Shown one piece after another: positions 26,655 through 35,106 of a stretch of 64,000 bases of DNA (positions within the stretch are counted from its first letter, which is position 1; each line of letters begins with the position of its first letter). A program made the position numbers and the translations under genes. Below the pieces are notes generated by a model, which ran no database searches, was not told where the DNA came from, and saw only the letters and a program-made list of their open reading frames with translations. Location of the stretch: NCBI RefSeq assembly GCF_030730905.1, contig NZ_JAVAMP010000008.1:1-64000 (forward strand). The letters run 5' to 3'. The stretch comes from Chengkuizengella axinellae (GTDB taxonomy: Bacteria > Bacillota > Bacilli > Paenibacillales > KCTC-33759).

Positions 26655-27467
26655 TTACATTTTCCCTAATTTTCTTGCAAATTTCTTTTCATGTTCATAC
26701 TTTGGTTTTAAATTATATTTTCTTCCGTATGATCGGCCATATCGAACTACTTTTTCAATCGTTCGTTTATCTCTAAAAAAGACTCTAGGATCGGGTTTTG
26801 TGTTCACTTCTAGGATCCATGGATACATTTTCCGATCTAACCCGATATCTACCCCTATTTCTTTCAAATTCGGATATGATTTTTGAAGCTGCTTCGCTGT
26901 CTCAAGACTTATAGTATGAAGCATCTCTAAAAAACGAGTTTTATCTGCGTTTGTAAAGAAATGATTTAACATTGTATCAAAATCAACAGTAACTCCTCCA
27001 CTATTTACATTAGTTACTATTTTATTTGCGCCAGAAATTCTAGCAGCTAATCCTGTAACTTCCCATTCTTTTTTCAAATTTTCCTGCACCATGATTCGAA
27101 GGTCCATTAATCTATCTTGATATTTACACAAATAAATTCCTTTTTGAATGATATATTCTTTTTTGGATGTAACACTTTGTATAGAATTAAATAATCCATC
27201 ATAGGTTACAAAGTATTTTTTATTTAATATTTTTTGTAATTTGTATTGTTTGCTATTCTTTTTTTTCAGTTTATTAATTTTCATGATGCCCACTCCACCT
27301 CCACCAATGGAAGGTTTAATGTACACCATTTTATGTTTTTTCAGCATATTCTGAAGTGCTTCATAATCTAACTTTTTTGTTTCAGGAATGAATTTATTAA
27401 TCTTTCTGTTTTGCTGCAATAGAACAGTCTTCTCCCATTTATCAGGAATTACACTTTGTTTTGGCAT
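26655..27467 (-). CDS. YheC/YheD-like ATP-grasp protein (second copy)
   Basis: A 270-residue ATP-grasp protein of the YheC/YheD (endospore coat-associated) family. FIPETKKLDYEALQNMLKKH, VYIKPSIGGGGVGIMKI (Lys and Gly-rich loop), YIIQKGIYLCKYQDRLMDLRIMVQ and GVDIGLDRKMYPWILEVNTKP (Mg/ATP-binding ILEVN) are the family landmarks. The closing EVN-x-K-P is intact, so it should bind ATP. It is the last of five genes. The ATG at 27467 follows GGAGGTGAACGTA. An ATP-grasp enzyme here could join the amine of 2-aminoethylphosphonate to a carboxyl group (inference). Confidence 0.8.
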   Translation of the reverse strand: MPKQSVIPDKWEKTVLLQQNRKINKFIPETKKLDYEALQNMLKKHKMVYIKPSIGGGGVGIMKINKLKKKNSKQYKLQKILNKKYFVTYDGLFNSIQSVTSKKEYIIQKGIYLCKYQDRLMDLRIMVQENLKKEWEVTGLAARISGANKIVTNVNSGGVTVDFDTMLNHFFTNADKTRFLEMLHTISLETAKQLQKSYPNLKEIGVDIGLDRKMYPWILEVNTKPDPRVFFRDKRTIEKVVRYGRSYGRKYNLKPKYEHEKKFARKLGKM

Positions 27468-27610
27468 TACGTTCACCTCCATGTTTGCTCCATTGGATCG
27501 ATAGTCTATTTTATGTCTGCTAAAGCAACATGGTATAGACGGATTGACCAGTAAATTCGTATAAATTTTCATTAATACATGATGAACAACAAATAAATAC
27601 TGCTCCTCGT

Positions 27611-28738
27611 TCAGTGTTCAATCTTTTTTAATATGGATAGATCGTCAAGATAACATTGCAACAATTCCAAAAATCTATCGATATCCTTATAACAGATATC
27701 TCCCATATTAGCAATTCTAAATGTGTTATAATGATTTAATTTCCCTGGATAAATCATGATGTTATTTTTATAGAAATAATCATGCATATGATCAAACTTG
27801 TAATGCGGGTTGTCAGGCTCTATAATCGCAGTGATGATTTTTGAGTGGTTATCATCATCTACTAGATAAGATAACCCCATTTGCTTGATCCCACGAATTA
27901 AACATCCCCAGGATTTGGTATACCTATCATATCTTGCAGTGATTCCTTCTTCTTTTAATTCATTTATCGCCTGCTCTAAGGCATACATGGTTTGAACAGG
28001 AGGAGTAAAACGCATTTGTTTTGTTTCAGAAAAGTATTTGTATTGTTCATATAGATTTAAATAATAATTCCTTTTTCTCATACTTTTTAATTGTTTTAGT
28101 TTATTTACATTTGATACTACAAACGAAATGCCAGCAGTGCCTTGTAAGTTTTTGTTTGAGCTTGCAGCTAAATAACTTATATTCATTTCTTTCATTTGAA
28201 TTGGTATAGCTGCGTATGAACTCATCCCGTCCACAAATAGTTCTATATTATGTTTTGAGCAAATCCTGCCAATCGCCCCAACATCATTCAGTAAACCTGT
28301 TGTTGTTTCATGATGAACAAGAGCTAGATGAGAAATTCGTCTATCAGAGGTTTGTATTGCATGTTCTAATCGATTTAAATCTATGGATTCATAAGGAACA
28401 CTTTGAAATTCCTTTATATCCACTCCGTATATATTGGCTATATCACACATTCGTTTACCATATGCTCCATTATTTATGATTAACAAGTAATCTTCATCAG
28501 ATATAACTGAGCTTAAAATCGCTTCAACCGCTGCTGTACCAGAACCACTAAATAATACGGTTGTATATTCATCATGATTGCCTACAAATTCAGTTAGTTC
28601 TCTTGCAATCTTAGCCATTAAATCACCAAATTCTGCTTCCCTCGGGCAAATGTCTGGTACTACTTGAGACCATTTTACACTGTTCGTTGTTGTAGCAGGA
28701 CCTGGATTCAATAATATATTTCTTTTTAATATTTTCAA
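27611..28738 (-). CDS. phnW: 2-aminoethylphosphonate transaminase
   Basis: A PLP-dependent class V aminotransferase of ~375 residues. It begins with ILLNPGPATTTNSVKW, the PhnW/AepZ N-terminal motif. The PLP lysine lies in AASSNKNLQGTAGISF (near 192), and the preceding Asp in LFVDGMSSYAAIP. In this cluster it should run in the biosynthetic direction, phosphonoacetaldehyde to 2-aminoethylphosphonate with an amino donor. It starts within the end of the decarboxylase gene. The TTG at 28738 lies 11 nt after GGGGAG; an ATG at 28759 extends the frame but has no RBS. Confidence 0.9.
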   Translation of the reverse strand: MKILKRNILLNPGPATTTNSVKWSQVVPDICPREAEFGDLMAKIARELTEFVGNHDEYTTVLFSGSGTAAVEAILSSVISDEDYLLIINNGAYGKRMCDIANIYGVDIKEFQSVPYESIDLNRLEHAIQTSDRRISHLALVHHETTTGLLNDVGAIGRICSKHNIELFVDGMSSYAAIPIQMKEMNISYLAASSNKNLQGTAGISFVVSNVNKLKQLKSMRKRNYYLNLYEQYKYFSETKQMRFTPPVQTMYALEQAINELKEEGITARYDRYTKSWGCLIRGIKQMGLSYLVDDDNHSKIITAIIEPDNPHYKFDHMHDYFYKNNIMIYPGKLNHYNTFRIANMGDICYKDIDRFLELLQCYLDDLSILKKIEH

Positions 28739-28742
28739 AGAA

Positions 28743-29882
28743 TCATTCACTCCCCTCATTGATGAATCGCTTTAACCTCTCATGAACTTCAAATGGTTTT
28801 ATAGTAGGACGTCCTAACTTTTGTTTTGAACCTTTGGAGATTTTCAAATGTAAAAAGGTTAAACTTTTTTCCTTTTTCCAATGAATAATCGCTGCTTGCA
28901 GTTCACTTAAATTATGAATAAACAAGGAATTTGCATAACCACAACTAGCTGCAATGTTATTGAAATCAATGTTTTGAGATACTGTACTTTGTCCTCCAGT
29001 GGAATCATAAGTATGATTGTCTAATAAAATGTGAAGCATATTTGAAGGTTGGTAATAACCGATAGTAGCCATACTACCTAATCTCATCAACAATGAACCG
29101 TCACCATCAATAACAACAATATTTTGATTAAGTTGAGAAATTGCTAACCCAAGACCAAAAGAACTAATACACCCCATTGACCCTACCATATATAAATTGT
29201 TGTCTGCATCCTCAATTTCATATAATTCTCTTCCTGTTTTACCAGTAGTAGCTAATTGAATCGTATGGGAATCCTTCATCTCGTTAATGACTTTCAAAGC
29301 TTCAAACCGAGTAGGAAGTTGATTCGTCCATTTCTTTTCAACTATGTTTTGATTTACATTAGTAGAAAGCGTCTCCTTTATTAATTTTTCATCACTGAAA
29401 GTACCTTTTTTTACAATAAAGAAAAATGAACGTTTATCCTCTATGTGGTTATTAGCAACCTTAATTTGTTCCAGCGCTTTCTCTATCTCCGTCGATAAAT
29501 ATTGCCATTCTACCTCCATTAAATCCAACATTTTCATCGTAATCTGTCCCATTAATTCATGTTGCGGCTCATCTCTTATTCCTTCCTCCCCTCTTAAACT
29601 TACAAAACCAAGGATCGGGATCTGGAACGGATAAACCAATGATGTTAAAGGTGATACTGCGTTAGTTAAGCCAGAATTTTGCATTAACACAACTGGTTTT
29701 TCACCCCCGACTGAAACCCCCGAGGCTATTGCAACGGCATCACCTTCATTTGTGGCCGCAATATATTCACACTCGTTCATTGCATAATTAATTAAACTTT
29801 TTAAAAATGAGCATGGAACACCAATATATTGATTGAAATTTAAGTTTTTTAATTCATCACCAAACCTTTTCGTTTGAATCAA
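28743..29882 (-). CDS. aepY: Phosphonopyruvate decarboxylase
   Basis: A 379-residue thiamine-diphosphate enzyme. NEGDAVAIASGVSVGG carries the conserved Glu of the ThDP site. GFVSLRGEEGIRDEPQHELMG and VIDGDGSLLMRLGSMATIGY...LLDNHTYDSTGGQST (GDG...N metal/ThDP motif) are family signatures. It converts phosphonopyruvate to phosphonoacetaldehyde, making the unfavourable PEP mutase step irreversible. The TTG start follows AAAGGTGATATATT. A TATAAT lies at 29905-29910, so this and the next two genes may also have their own promoter. Confidence 0.93.
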   Translation of the reverse strand: MIQTKRFGDELKNLNFNQYIGVPCSFLKSLINYAMNECEYIAATNEGDAVAIASGVSVGGEKPVVLMQNSGLTNAVSPLTSLVYPFQIPILGFVSLRGEEGIRDEPQHELMGQITMKMLDLMEVEWQYLSTEIEKALEQIKVANNHIEDKRSFFFIVKKGTFSDEKLIKETLSTNVNQNIVEKKWTNQLPTRFEALKVINEMKDSHTIQLATTGKTGRELYEIEDADNNLYMVGSMGCISSFGLGLAISQLNQNIVVIDGDGSLLMRLGSMATIGYYQPSNMLHILLDNHTYDSTGGQSTVSQNIDFNNIAASCGYANSLFIHNLSELQAAIIHWKKEKSLTFLHLKISKGSKQKLGRPTIKPFEVHERLKRFINEGSE

Positions 29883-29950
29883 AATATATCACCTTTCCTT
29901 CCGCATTATAAAACAAAGCTTCATTAAAAATGCGTTATGAAGTATAAAAT

Positions 29951-29974
29951 GCCCGTACTAAAAATTAGTAGGGC
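29951..29974 (-). other. Hairpin inside the phosphonate operon
   Basis: GCCC-TACTAA and TTAGTA-GGGC form a stem between the first ATP-grasp gene and the decarboxylase gene. On the minus strand it is followed by ATTTTATACTT, a weak T tract. It may be a partial terminator or an mRNA-stability element that sets levels of the later genes. Confidence 0.5.
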
Positions 29975-29990
29975 TCAGATTCTTTTAAAT

Positions 29991-30734
29991 TCAACTTTTT
30001 TTGTATCTTTTAATTCGATGATACATCTTTTTATCTTTCAATTTTTTAAAATGTGATAGGGCTGGTTTTAAGTTTGCTTCAAGTATCCAAACATGGCCTT
30101 CTTGATCTAAAGCAATGTCGAATCCAAATATTCTATTTTTTTTGTAATATTTTGCTAGATGATTTGCGGTTAATAAGGAAACTCTATCTATTTTAGCCAA
30201 TAAGGATTTATATGATTTCTCATTGATAGTAGCATGTTCAATCGCATCTGATGGTTGCATTACCCTGCCCTTACTTCTCGTTATATTAGATACAATAAAT
30301 CCCTCTCCAGCAATTTTTGTTACCTTTCCAGTGACAACCCATTCCTTAGATTTCGATTTCCTTTGCGCCATAACTCGAAAATCGAAGGGTGATTCATCGA
30401 TAGTTGGTCTGTTGATGCTTTGTTGTATAATATAATGATCCATGGTGTTTTTTAAAAAACGATCTGTTTTCTTTTTTCCTTTTTTTGTAACGATCTTATT
30501 TTCATGATGAATTTTATATTGATTATCTCCTAATGAAGAAACTAAAAAAACATCCCGCCCCCTACTTCCACTTGAAGGTTTTATAATGACATGTTCATAT
30601 TTCTCAAGCATATGCCATAAATTATTTTTATCCATCATCCGAGTTTCAGGAAGGTATGGAATTAATGCTTCTTTTTTCATCATAATCTTGTATTTTGCCC
30701 ATTTATGGCTGGCTATTTTCCCCAGTGTGATCAC
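29991..30734 (-). CDS. YheC/YheD-like ATP-grasp protein (first copy)
   Basis: A ~247-residue protein of the same ATP-grasp family as the last gene of the operon. KWAKYKIMMKKEALIPYLPETR aligns with the N terminus of the second copy. VIIKPSSGSRGRDVFLV is the Gly-rich loop, YIIQQSINRPTIDESPFDFRVMAQ the central strand, and FGFDIALDQEGHVWILEANLKP the metal-binding end (ILEAN). The start is uncertain: a GTG at 30734 overlaps the AGGGGGTGATC site, and a CTG three codons later sits better. The conserved N terminus rules out the next ATG. Confidence 0.75.
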   Translation of the reverse strand: MITLGKIASHKWAKYKIMMKKEALIPYLPETRMMDKNNLWHMLEKYEHVIIKPSSGSRGRDVFLVSSLGDNQYKIHHENKIVTKKGKKKTDRFLKNTMDHYIIQQSINRPTIDESPFDFRVMAQRKSKSKEWVVTGKVTKIAGEGFIVSNITRSKGRVMQPSDAIEHATINEKSYKSLLAKIDRVSLLTANHLAKYYKKNRIFGFDIALDQEGHVWILEANLKPALSHFKKLKDKKMYHRIKRYKKS

Positions 30735-30757
30735 CCCCTTTTTTAAAGCTATCTAAT

Positions 30758-31660
30758 TTATTTCTTAATAATCTGTTGTGTTTTACTTTTTGTAGGAAGA
30801 TATTTTTTTTCAGCTAAATGAAGCTCATCAGTATTTTGAAGTCTAAATACCTCTTCTAAAGCAGCTACTAAATTTTCTGCGCGAACAATACTTTCATCAC
30901 GATATATCATTTCAGATATATGTTTAATGGCATCGATACAAGCTCTTAAATTATGATTGGCCCAAATCACAAGATTAGCACCGACTTTTTCAAACTCAGC
31001 TGTTGGTGTAGTATAATATTTTGTTGGAACTAGAACAATCGGCAATCTATTTGCCCATTCTTGCATAAAGGATGTAATTTCATCGAAATTTGATTTTTTA
31101 CTGTGTATTAATACCGCATCAGCTCCAGCTTGACGATAAGCCTCTGCACGTTTTAATGCCTCCTCCAAACCCCAACCCGTGATAAACGCTTCTACTCTAG
31201 CTACAACAATGAAGTCTTCATCTATTTGGGAGTCCTTCATCGCTTTTATTTTGCCAGAAAACTCATCTATATCTGCAAGAGGCTGTACTGCAGCATTGAT
31301 AAATGAATTTGTTTTTGGAAAAAGTTTATCTTCTATGCAAACACCAGCAATGTGGCGTTGTTCTAATTTTTTAACTAATCGTCTTGCATTGTTGAAATTA
31401 CCAAACCCTGTATCCCCATCAAACAATATCGGAATGGAAGTAGCATCACTCATAAACTCTAAATTGTCTAATACCTGTGTCCAAGAAGCCTCGTTATTAT
31501 CACGAACTCCCATGGATGCAGAGATCGACAATCCACTTCCCCAGATTCCTTTAAACCCTGTTTCTTCTACAATCGTTGCTGATAAACCGTTATGTGCCTC
31601 CATAATAAAATCTAGATCTTTAGAAGTGAGTATTTGTTTTAATTGTGTTGTTTTTTTCAT
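30758..31660 (-). CDS. aepX: Phosphoenolpyruvate phosphomutase
   Basis: A 300-residue isocitrate-lyase superfamily enzyme. The diagnostic PEP mutase motif EDK-x5-NS is intact as [10 protein letters not shown] (110-119), with DGDTGFGN (81-88) for metal and substrate binding. This motif separates true mutases from lyases and hydrolases of the family. It forms the C-P bond, phosphoenolpyruvate to phosphonopyruvate, and starts the operon. The ATG follows GAGGGGAAC. It is divergent from the repeat-domain genes at 31944. Confidence 0.95.
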   Translation of the reverse strand: MKKTTQLKQILTSKDLDFIMEAHNGLSATIVEETGFKGIWGSGLSISASMGVRDNNEASWTQVLDNLEFMSDATSIPILFDGDTGFGNFNNARRLVKKLEQRHIAGVCIEDKLFPKTNSFINAAVQPLADIDEFSGKIKAMKDSQIDEDFIVVARVEAFITGWGLEEALKRAEAYRQAGADAVLIHSKKSNFDEITSFMQEWANRLPIVLVPTKYYTTPTAEFEKVGANLVIWANHNLRACIDAIKHISEMIYRDESIVRAENLVAALEEVFRLQNTDELHLAEKKYLPTKSKTQQIIKK

Positions 31661-31720
31661 AAAGTTCCCCTCTCACTTTAAACACGTATAATCATTACTG
31701 AAGATATTGAGATATTGATA

Positions 31721-31729
31721 TATCATATG
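31721..31729 (-). promoter_or_regulatory. Possible sporulation-type -10 before the phosphonate operon
   Basis: The minus strand reads CATATGATA about 60 nt before the PEP mutase ATG. This fits CATA-N3-TA of sigma-K (and partly sigma-E). No convincing -35 is visible, and the region is AT-rich. Confidence 0.25.
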
Positions 31730-31913
31730 CGAACTTTTATTTTTGGGGACGTTTTATGTAAAAAACAGTAGAAAATCATAATTTAATTAGAAATACGCGA
31801 ATCAACAAGATGAAATCGTTTTCATATTTACTTTTATAAGTACTTAATCCATGGTCATTCGTTGAATTAACTTAAAAGATACATATTCGTCCAGTCACTT
31901 CCTTAAAACTCAT

Positions 31914-31922
31914 CATAGCTTA
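31914..31922 (+). promoter_or_regulatory. Possible sporulation-type -10 before the repeat-domain genes
   Basis: CATAGCTTA fits CATA-N3-TA, with CAC 15 nt upstream as a possible -35. It lies close to the RBS (about 10 nt), giving a very short leader. Suggestive only. Confidence 0.25.
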
Positions 31923-31943
31923 TATAAAAAGGAGTGAGGACGT

Positions 31944-32822
31944 ATGTTTTTCCAAAACTTAAATGAAGAAATTAAAGAATTCAAGTTTGATCCCTTAACA
32001 CCTAACACGAATGTAAATTTGGGACAACTTTCAACAGATAATATGAACCCAACCCCTATTGCTAAAATCACTTTTGATTGTTTAAACCCTGGAGATCTTG
32101 TATGGTTAAACGGTATTTTTCATGTAACAAATAATTCGATAAACGATGATGGTGTAAATACTATAATTTCAAAAAATGGAGTTCCCATTTATGAAGTACC
32201 TTTTACAGATATAGATGATATTAATGGAGACCATGTAGGGCAAATTTTATCTCAACAAACAGTAGACTTCATTACAGTTTGTCAGAAAAGTGTGACTTAT
32301 GAACTTGCTGCTTCTACTGGTGGAGACAATGATGATATTGATTTATTCGGTCCCATTACTTTTACAGCAACTCGAATCGCAGGATTTCAACAAGCAGAAA
32401 CTTGCCAATTTGAATTTGATACTTCTACGGCAGTTGAGATTCCTATTTCAAACGACATTAATACACCTACAATGGTTGCTAAACTTACTTTTGATTGCTT
32501 AAAACCAGGAGATTTGGTATGGTTGAACGGGCTTTTCCATGTAGATAATGATAATGATACTCTTGATAAAATCCCTTTCCTTCAACGCATATTTAAAAAT
32601 AATGATCCAAACCCGATTTATTCTTCTAATACAGACATAGAAGAAGAATCAAACGACGATCTATTTCAAATTTTATCTCAACAAGCTGTCGATGTGATAA
32701 CAAGTCTTCAAAGAGATGTAATGTATACCCTAATTGTTTCTGTTCCTATGAATGCGGATGAAGTCTTTTTGAGTGGTCCTATAGCCTTCACTGGAACTCT
32801 GTTAAGAAAGGAAAAGAGGTGA
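31944..32822 (+). CDS. Two-copy beta-domain protein of unknown function
   Basis: A 292-residue protein built from two copies of a ~110-residue domain spaced 139 residues apart. Each copy carries C-L-x-P-G-D-L-V-W-L-N-G-I/L-F-H-V (starting at residues ~46 and ~185), then DxxxQILSQQxVD and a closing L-x-GPI-x-FT. The single-domain neighbour repeats the pattern. The build resembles DUF4489-like proteins, but I am not certain of the family. There is no signal peptide or membrane segment. Beta-rich, Asn/Asp-rich composition suits a structural coat protein. RBS AAGGAGTGAGG. Confidence 0.6.
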   Translation: MFFQNLNEEIKEFKFDPLTPNTNVNLGQLSTDNMNPTPIAKITFDCLNPGDLVWLNGIFHVTNNSINDDGVNTIISKNGVPIYEVPFTDIDDINGDHVGQILSQQTVDFITVCQKSVTYELAASTGGDNDDIDLFGPITFTATRIAGFQQAETCQFEFDTSTAVEIPISNDINTPTMVAKLTFDCLKPGDLVWLNGLFHVDNDNDTLDKIPFLQRIFKNNDPNPIYSSNTDIEEESNDDLFQILSQQAVDVITSLQRDVMYTLIVSVPMNADEVFLSGPIAFTGTLLRKEKR

Positions 32823-32828
32823 TAATGA

Positions 32829-33269
32829 ATGGCGTTCCAAAAAGTAGAAATACGAGATTTTCAATTTTCACCTCCTCCAGTTAACACATTACCTGAAGAA
32901 TTAAGAACAAATGAAGCTGACCCTACTATCGTTGCACAAGTAACCTTTAAATGTTTAATGCCGGGAGATCTAATATGGTTAAACGGACTTTTTCATGTAA
33001 CAAATGAAGCCAATAGTATTGCCTCTGTCACTCATATAATCAAAAAAAATGGATCAGACATATACAGAGCAGAAACAGAAGTTGATATAGATCCCAATGA
33101 TAACGAAGGACAAATCTTCAAACAACAATACGTTGATCAAAATATGACCTTTCAATCGAATGTCACGTATAGCTTGGTTGCTTCATCTGATATTTCAAAT
33201 GTCTTTAGAGTGTTACCTGTTATTTTAACGGCAACAAAAATAGTAGAAGGAAAAAATCGTTTATATTGA
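32829..33269 (+). CDS. Single-copy beta-domain protein, paralogue of its neighbour
   Basis: A 146-residue protein holding one copy of the domain present twice in the preceding gene: KCLMPGDLIWLNGLFHVTNE (41-60), then GQIFKQQYVDQN and ILTATKI. It starts 6 bp after the neighbour stop with AGGTGATAATGA before ATG, so they form one transcript. The tandem arrangement shows local duplication. The role is unknown; a surface or coat role is inferred. Confidence 0.6.
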   Translation: MAFQKVEIRDFQFSPPPVNTLPEELRTNEADPTIVAQVTFKCLMPGDLIWLNGLFHVTNEANSIASVTHIIKKNGSDIYRAETEVDIDPNDNEGQIFKQQYVDQNMTFQSNVTYSLVASSDISNVFRVLPVILTATKIVEGKNRLY

Positions 33270-33276
33270 AATAAAA

Positions 33277-33321
33277 AGAAGATCCCTATGTTCAAATTAA
33301 ATATTTGAATGGGATCTTTAA
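33277..33321. terminator. Terminator between convergent genes
   Basis: AAGATCCC-AT-TTCAAAT and AT-TTTGAA-GGGATCTT pair across a short loop. It lies just after the repeat-domain genes and overlaps the stop of the DUF421 gene. Confidence 0.75.
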
Positions 33322-34031
33322 TGTTCCATTGGAGGAACCTGTATAGGCGTTTCTTTAGAAACATGGAGGTGTAGTTTTTCATTAACGGAAGCATAAAAAA
33401 CATCCTCTTTTCTCGTGTTCTGATTTTGAAGTTGTGTATCCAGCCACTTCATGTCTTTTTGAAGATAGGCTAAGACTTTTTCGGAAACAACTCCATCTAG
33501 AATAATTGGATACGCAAATTGTGAACGATTTATTTCTAATCCAAGATCTTCTAGCGTTACAGCTGATTTATTTGGTTTTTTGTAAACGGACAGCTTGCCA
33601 CTAGATTCCAGCACGGCCATCTCAACTTCTTCCATATTAAAAATATCCTTTTCACGCAACATTTGCAGAATATTATCAATAGAGTATCTTTCCTTCTTCA
33701 AATTTTCTTTAATTAGATTACCCTTATGAATGACTACTCTAGGTTCAAAAGTAATGATTTTCCCAAATTTGCTGCTTTTAATCATTAACTTGCTGACATA
33801 ACGTTGTAATAATCCAATTAATACAATAGCTAAAGCCGTTGGTAAATGCTCAATTTTAGGATCGGCTATATCTGCTCCTACTACTGCACCAATCGCTATG
33901 ACAATAAGGAAATCAAACACTGGAAGTTCACCAACGGATCGCTTACCCATATAAAGGGCCATTATTAAAAGGAGAGGGAAAATCGTAAAAATACGTACAA
34001 TGATTATAAGAAAATCTTTAAAATAATCCAA
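33318..34031 (-). CDS. DUF421 (YetF/YcaP-like) membrane protein
   Basis: A 237-residue protein with two to three N-terminal helices (~8-85), including LYMGKRSVGELPVFDFLIVIAIGAVVGA, a DUF421 hallmark. A cytoplasmic domain follows, PRVVIHKGNLIKENLKKERYSIDNILQMLREKDIFNMEEVEMAVLESSG. Bacillus relatives include YetF and YrbG; members are tied to spore germination or envelope function in some reports, but the activity is unclear. I chose a TTG at 34031 behind AAGGTGG; the longer frame has no RBS. Confidence 0.8.
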   Translation of the reverse strand: MDYFKDFLIIIVRIFTIFPLLLIMALYMGKRSVGELPVFDFLIVIAIGAVVGADIADPKIEHLPTALAIVLIGLLQRYVSKLMIKSSKFGKIITFEPRVVIHKGNLIKENLKKERYSIDNILQMLREKDIFNMEEVEMAVLESSGKLSVYKKPNKSAVTLEDLGLEINRSQFAYPIILDGVVSEKVLAYLQKDMKWLDTQLQNQNTRKEDVFYASVNEKLHLHVSKETPIQVPPMEH

Positions 34032-34173
34032 TACCTTTACCCACCTTAATTTGTCATTAATAATAAATAAACATAAACATATTATTTCCAAATTAAAACA
34101 TGATTAAGCACCTAGTTCAGATACTAACAAGTTATTTTAATTGATTTAAATCTGCATCAAACATATGTTCTTA

Positions 34174-34214
34174 TAAAAAGAGCTGTTTAATCATTTACAT
34201 CGATTAAACAGCCC
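34174..34214 (-). terminator. Terminator of the HAD hydrolase gene
   Basis: GCTGTTTAATC and GATTAAACAGC form an 11-bp perfect stem; the minus strand continues TCTTTTTA. Confidence 0.85.
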
Positions 34215-34236
34215 AATACAATTGTAATTACTATTT

Positions 34237-34854
34237 TTAAATAGTTAAAACATCCAAAATATTTTCAAATCTATCAATACTGTAATCAAATTGTTTAACT
34301 TCTCCAAAGCCATAAGAAGCATACATAAATGGAATTCCTGCAAATTTTGCTGCATTCATATCCCCTTCTATATCTCCTACATAAATTGGATTCGCTAAGT
34401 TATTTCTTTCCATAACCAGCTTAATGTTCTCCCCTTTTGTAAGTCCAGTCCTTCCAGGGTTCTCATAGTCAAGAAAATACTTATCAAGTTTGTGATAATC
34501 ATAAAATGCTTCGATGTACCCATCTTGACAATTACTTACTATAAATAATTTATAATTTTTGGATAAGGTGATGAGTGTTTCTTCAAGATTATCATACAAC
34601 TCTCCACCATTTTCCTTCACATATTTATGCTCAAACTCACAACATTCTTTAATTAGTTGATTCTGCTTATCATCATTTAAATCAGGAAAAAGAACTTGAA
34701 AGATTTCTTTCATCTGAAGCCCAGTGACTCCTTGGAGCTTTTCTTTAGTGATCTGGTCATACGAATTTTTGTGAAGCACTTTATTCCAAGCTTCTACAAT
34801 AGTATTAGAAGCATCCCATAGTGTTCCATCTAGATCAAATATTATACTGTCCAT
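34237..34854 (-). CDS. HAD family hydrolase under a glmS-type ribozyme
   Basis: A 205-residue HAD-IA phosphatase. Motif I is IFDLDGTLWD (nucleophile Asp), motif II is the Ser in FIVSNCQDGYIE, motif III is the Lys in RTGLTKGENI, and motif IV is YVGDIEGDMNAAK. The cap lies between motifs I and II, as in phosphoglycolate phosphatase-like proteins. The start at 34854 follows GGAGGAACAT. What sets it apart is its leader: a glmS ribozyme ends about 65 nt upstream. This suggests a link to amino-sugar phosphates, but the substrate is not shown by sequence. Confidence 0.85.
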   Translation of the reverse strand: MDSIIFDLDGTLWDASNTIVEAWNKVLHKNSYDQITKEKLQGVTGLQMKEIFQVLFPDLNDDKQNQLIKECCEFEHKYVKENGGELYDNLEETLITLSKNYKLFIVSNCQDGYIEAFYDYHKLDKYFLDYENPGRTGLTKGENIKLVMERNNLANPIYVGDIEGDMNAAKFAGIPFMYASYGFGEVKQFDYSIDRFENILDVLTI

Positions 34855-34920
34855 ATGTTCCTCCATCGAATAAATAGATTTTGTTTTCATGTTGATTTAA
34901 TAGATTACACATATACATTT

Positions 34921-35058
34921 GTACGAAGAGTCACCTCTTCGCTTTTATACATGTTTACGGTTGTAATCTTAGCAACCGAAGGGTATCCGCCGATCGTTTC
35001 GATGAACCCTCTCCTCGTCAACTAAGTATGTTTATTTCTACTTAGTTCAGGCGCTTAA
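34921..35058 (-). ncRNA. glmS-type ribozyme/riboswitch upstream of a HAD gene
   Basis: On the minus strand the conserved glmS core can be followed in order: GCGCC-GAAC (first G at 35054, just after the cleavage site), AGTTGACGAGG, the ATCGA segment, CGGCGGAT, a CGGTTG/CAACCG stem, and the P4 hairpin CGAAGAGGTGACTCTTCG at 34924-34941. The blocks and their spacing match the Bacillus glmS ribozyme, which self-cleaves when glucosamine-6-phosphate binds and lowers the mRNA. No glmS gene follows; a HAD hydrolase does. One base after CGGCGGAT (A where G is usual) differs, but it fits the local P3 pairing. Confidence 0.9.
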
Positions 35059-35106
35059 CTATTCCTTTTTCTACCCTCACTTTCATCCTAAATATGTACA
35101 ATCCAT

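Noticed and set aside
26655-31660. Phosphonate degradation as the role of the phnW gene
   Set aside because: No phosphonatase (phnX) or C-P lyase genes are near, while PEP mutase and decarboxylase are, so the biosynthetic direction is favoured.
31179-31691. 170-codon open frame antisense to PEP mutase
   Set aside because: It is a shadow of a well-supported gene on the other strand and has no family features or RBS.
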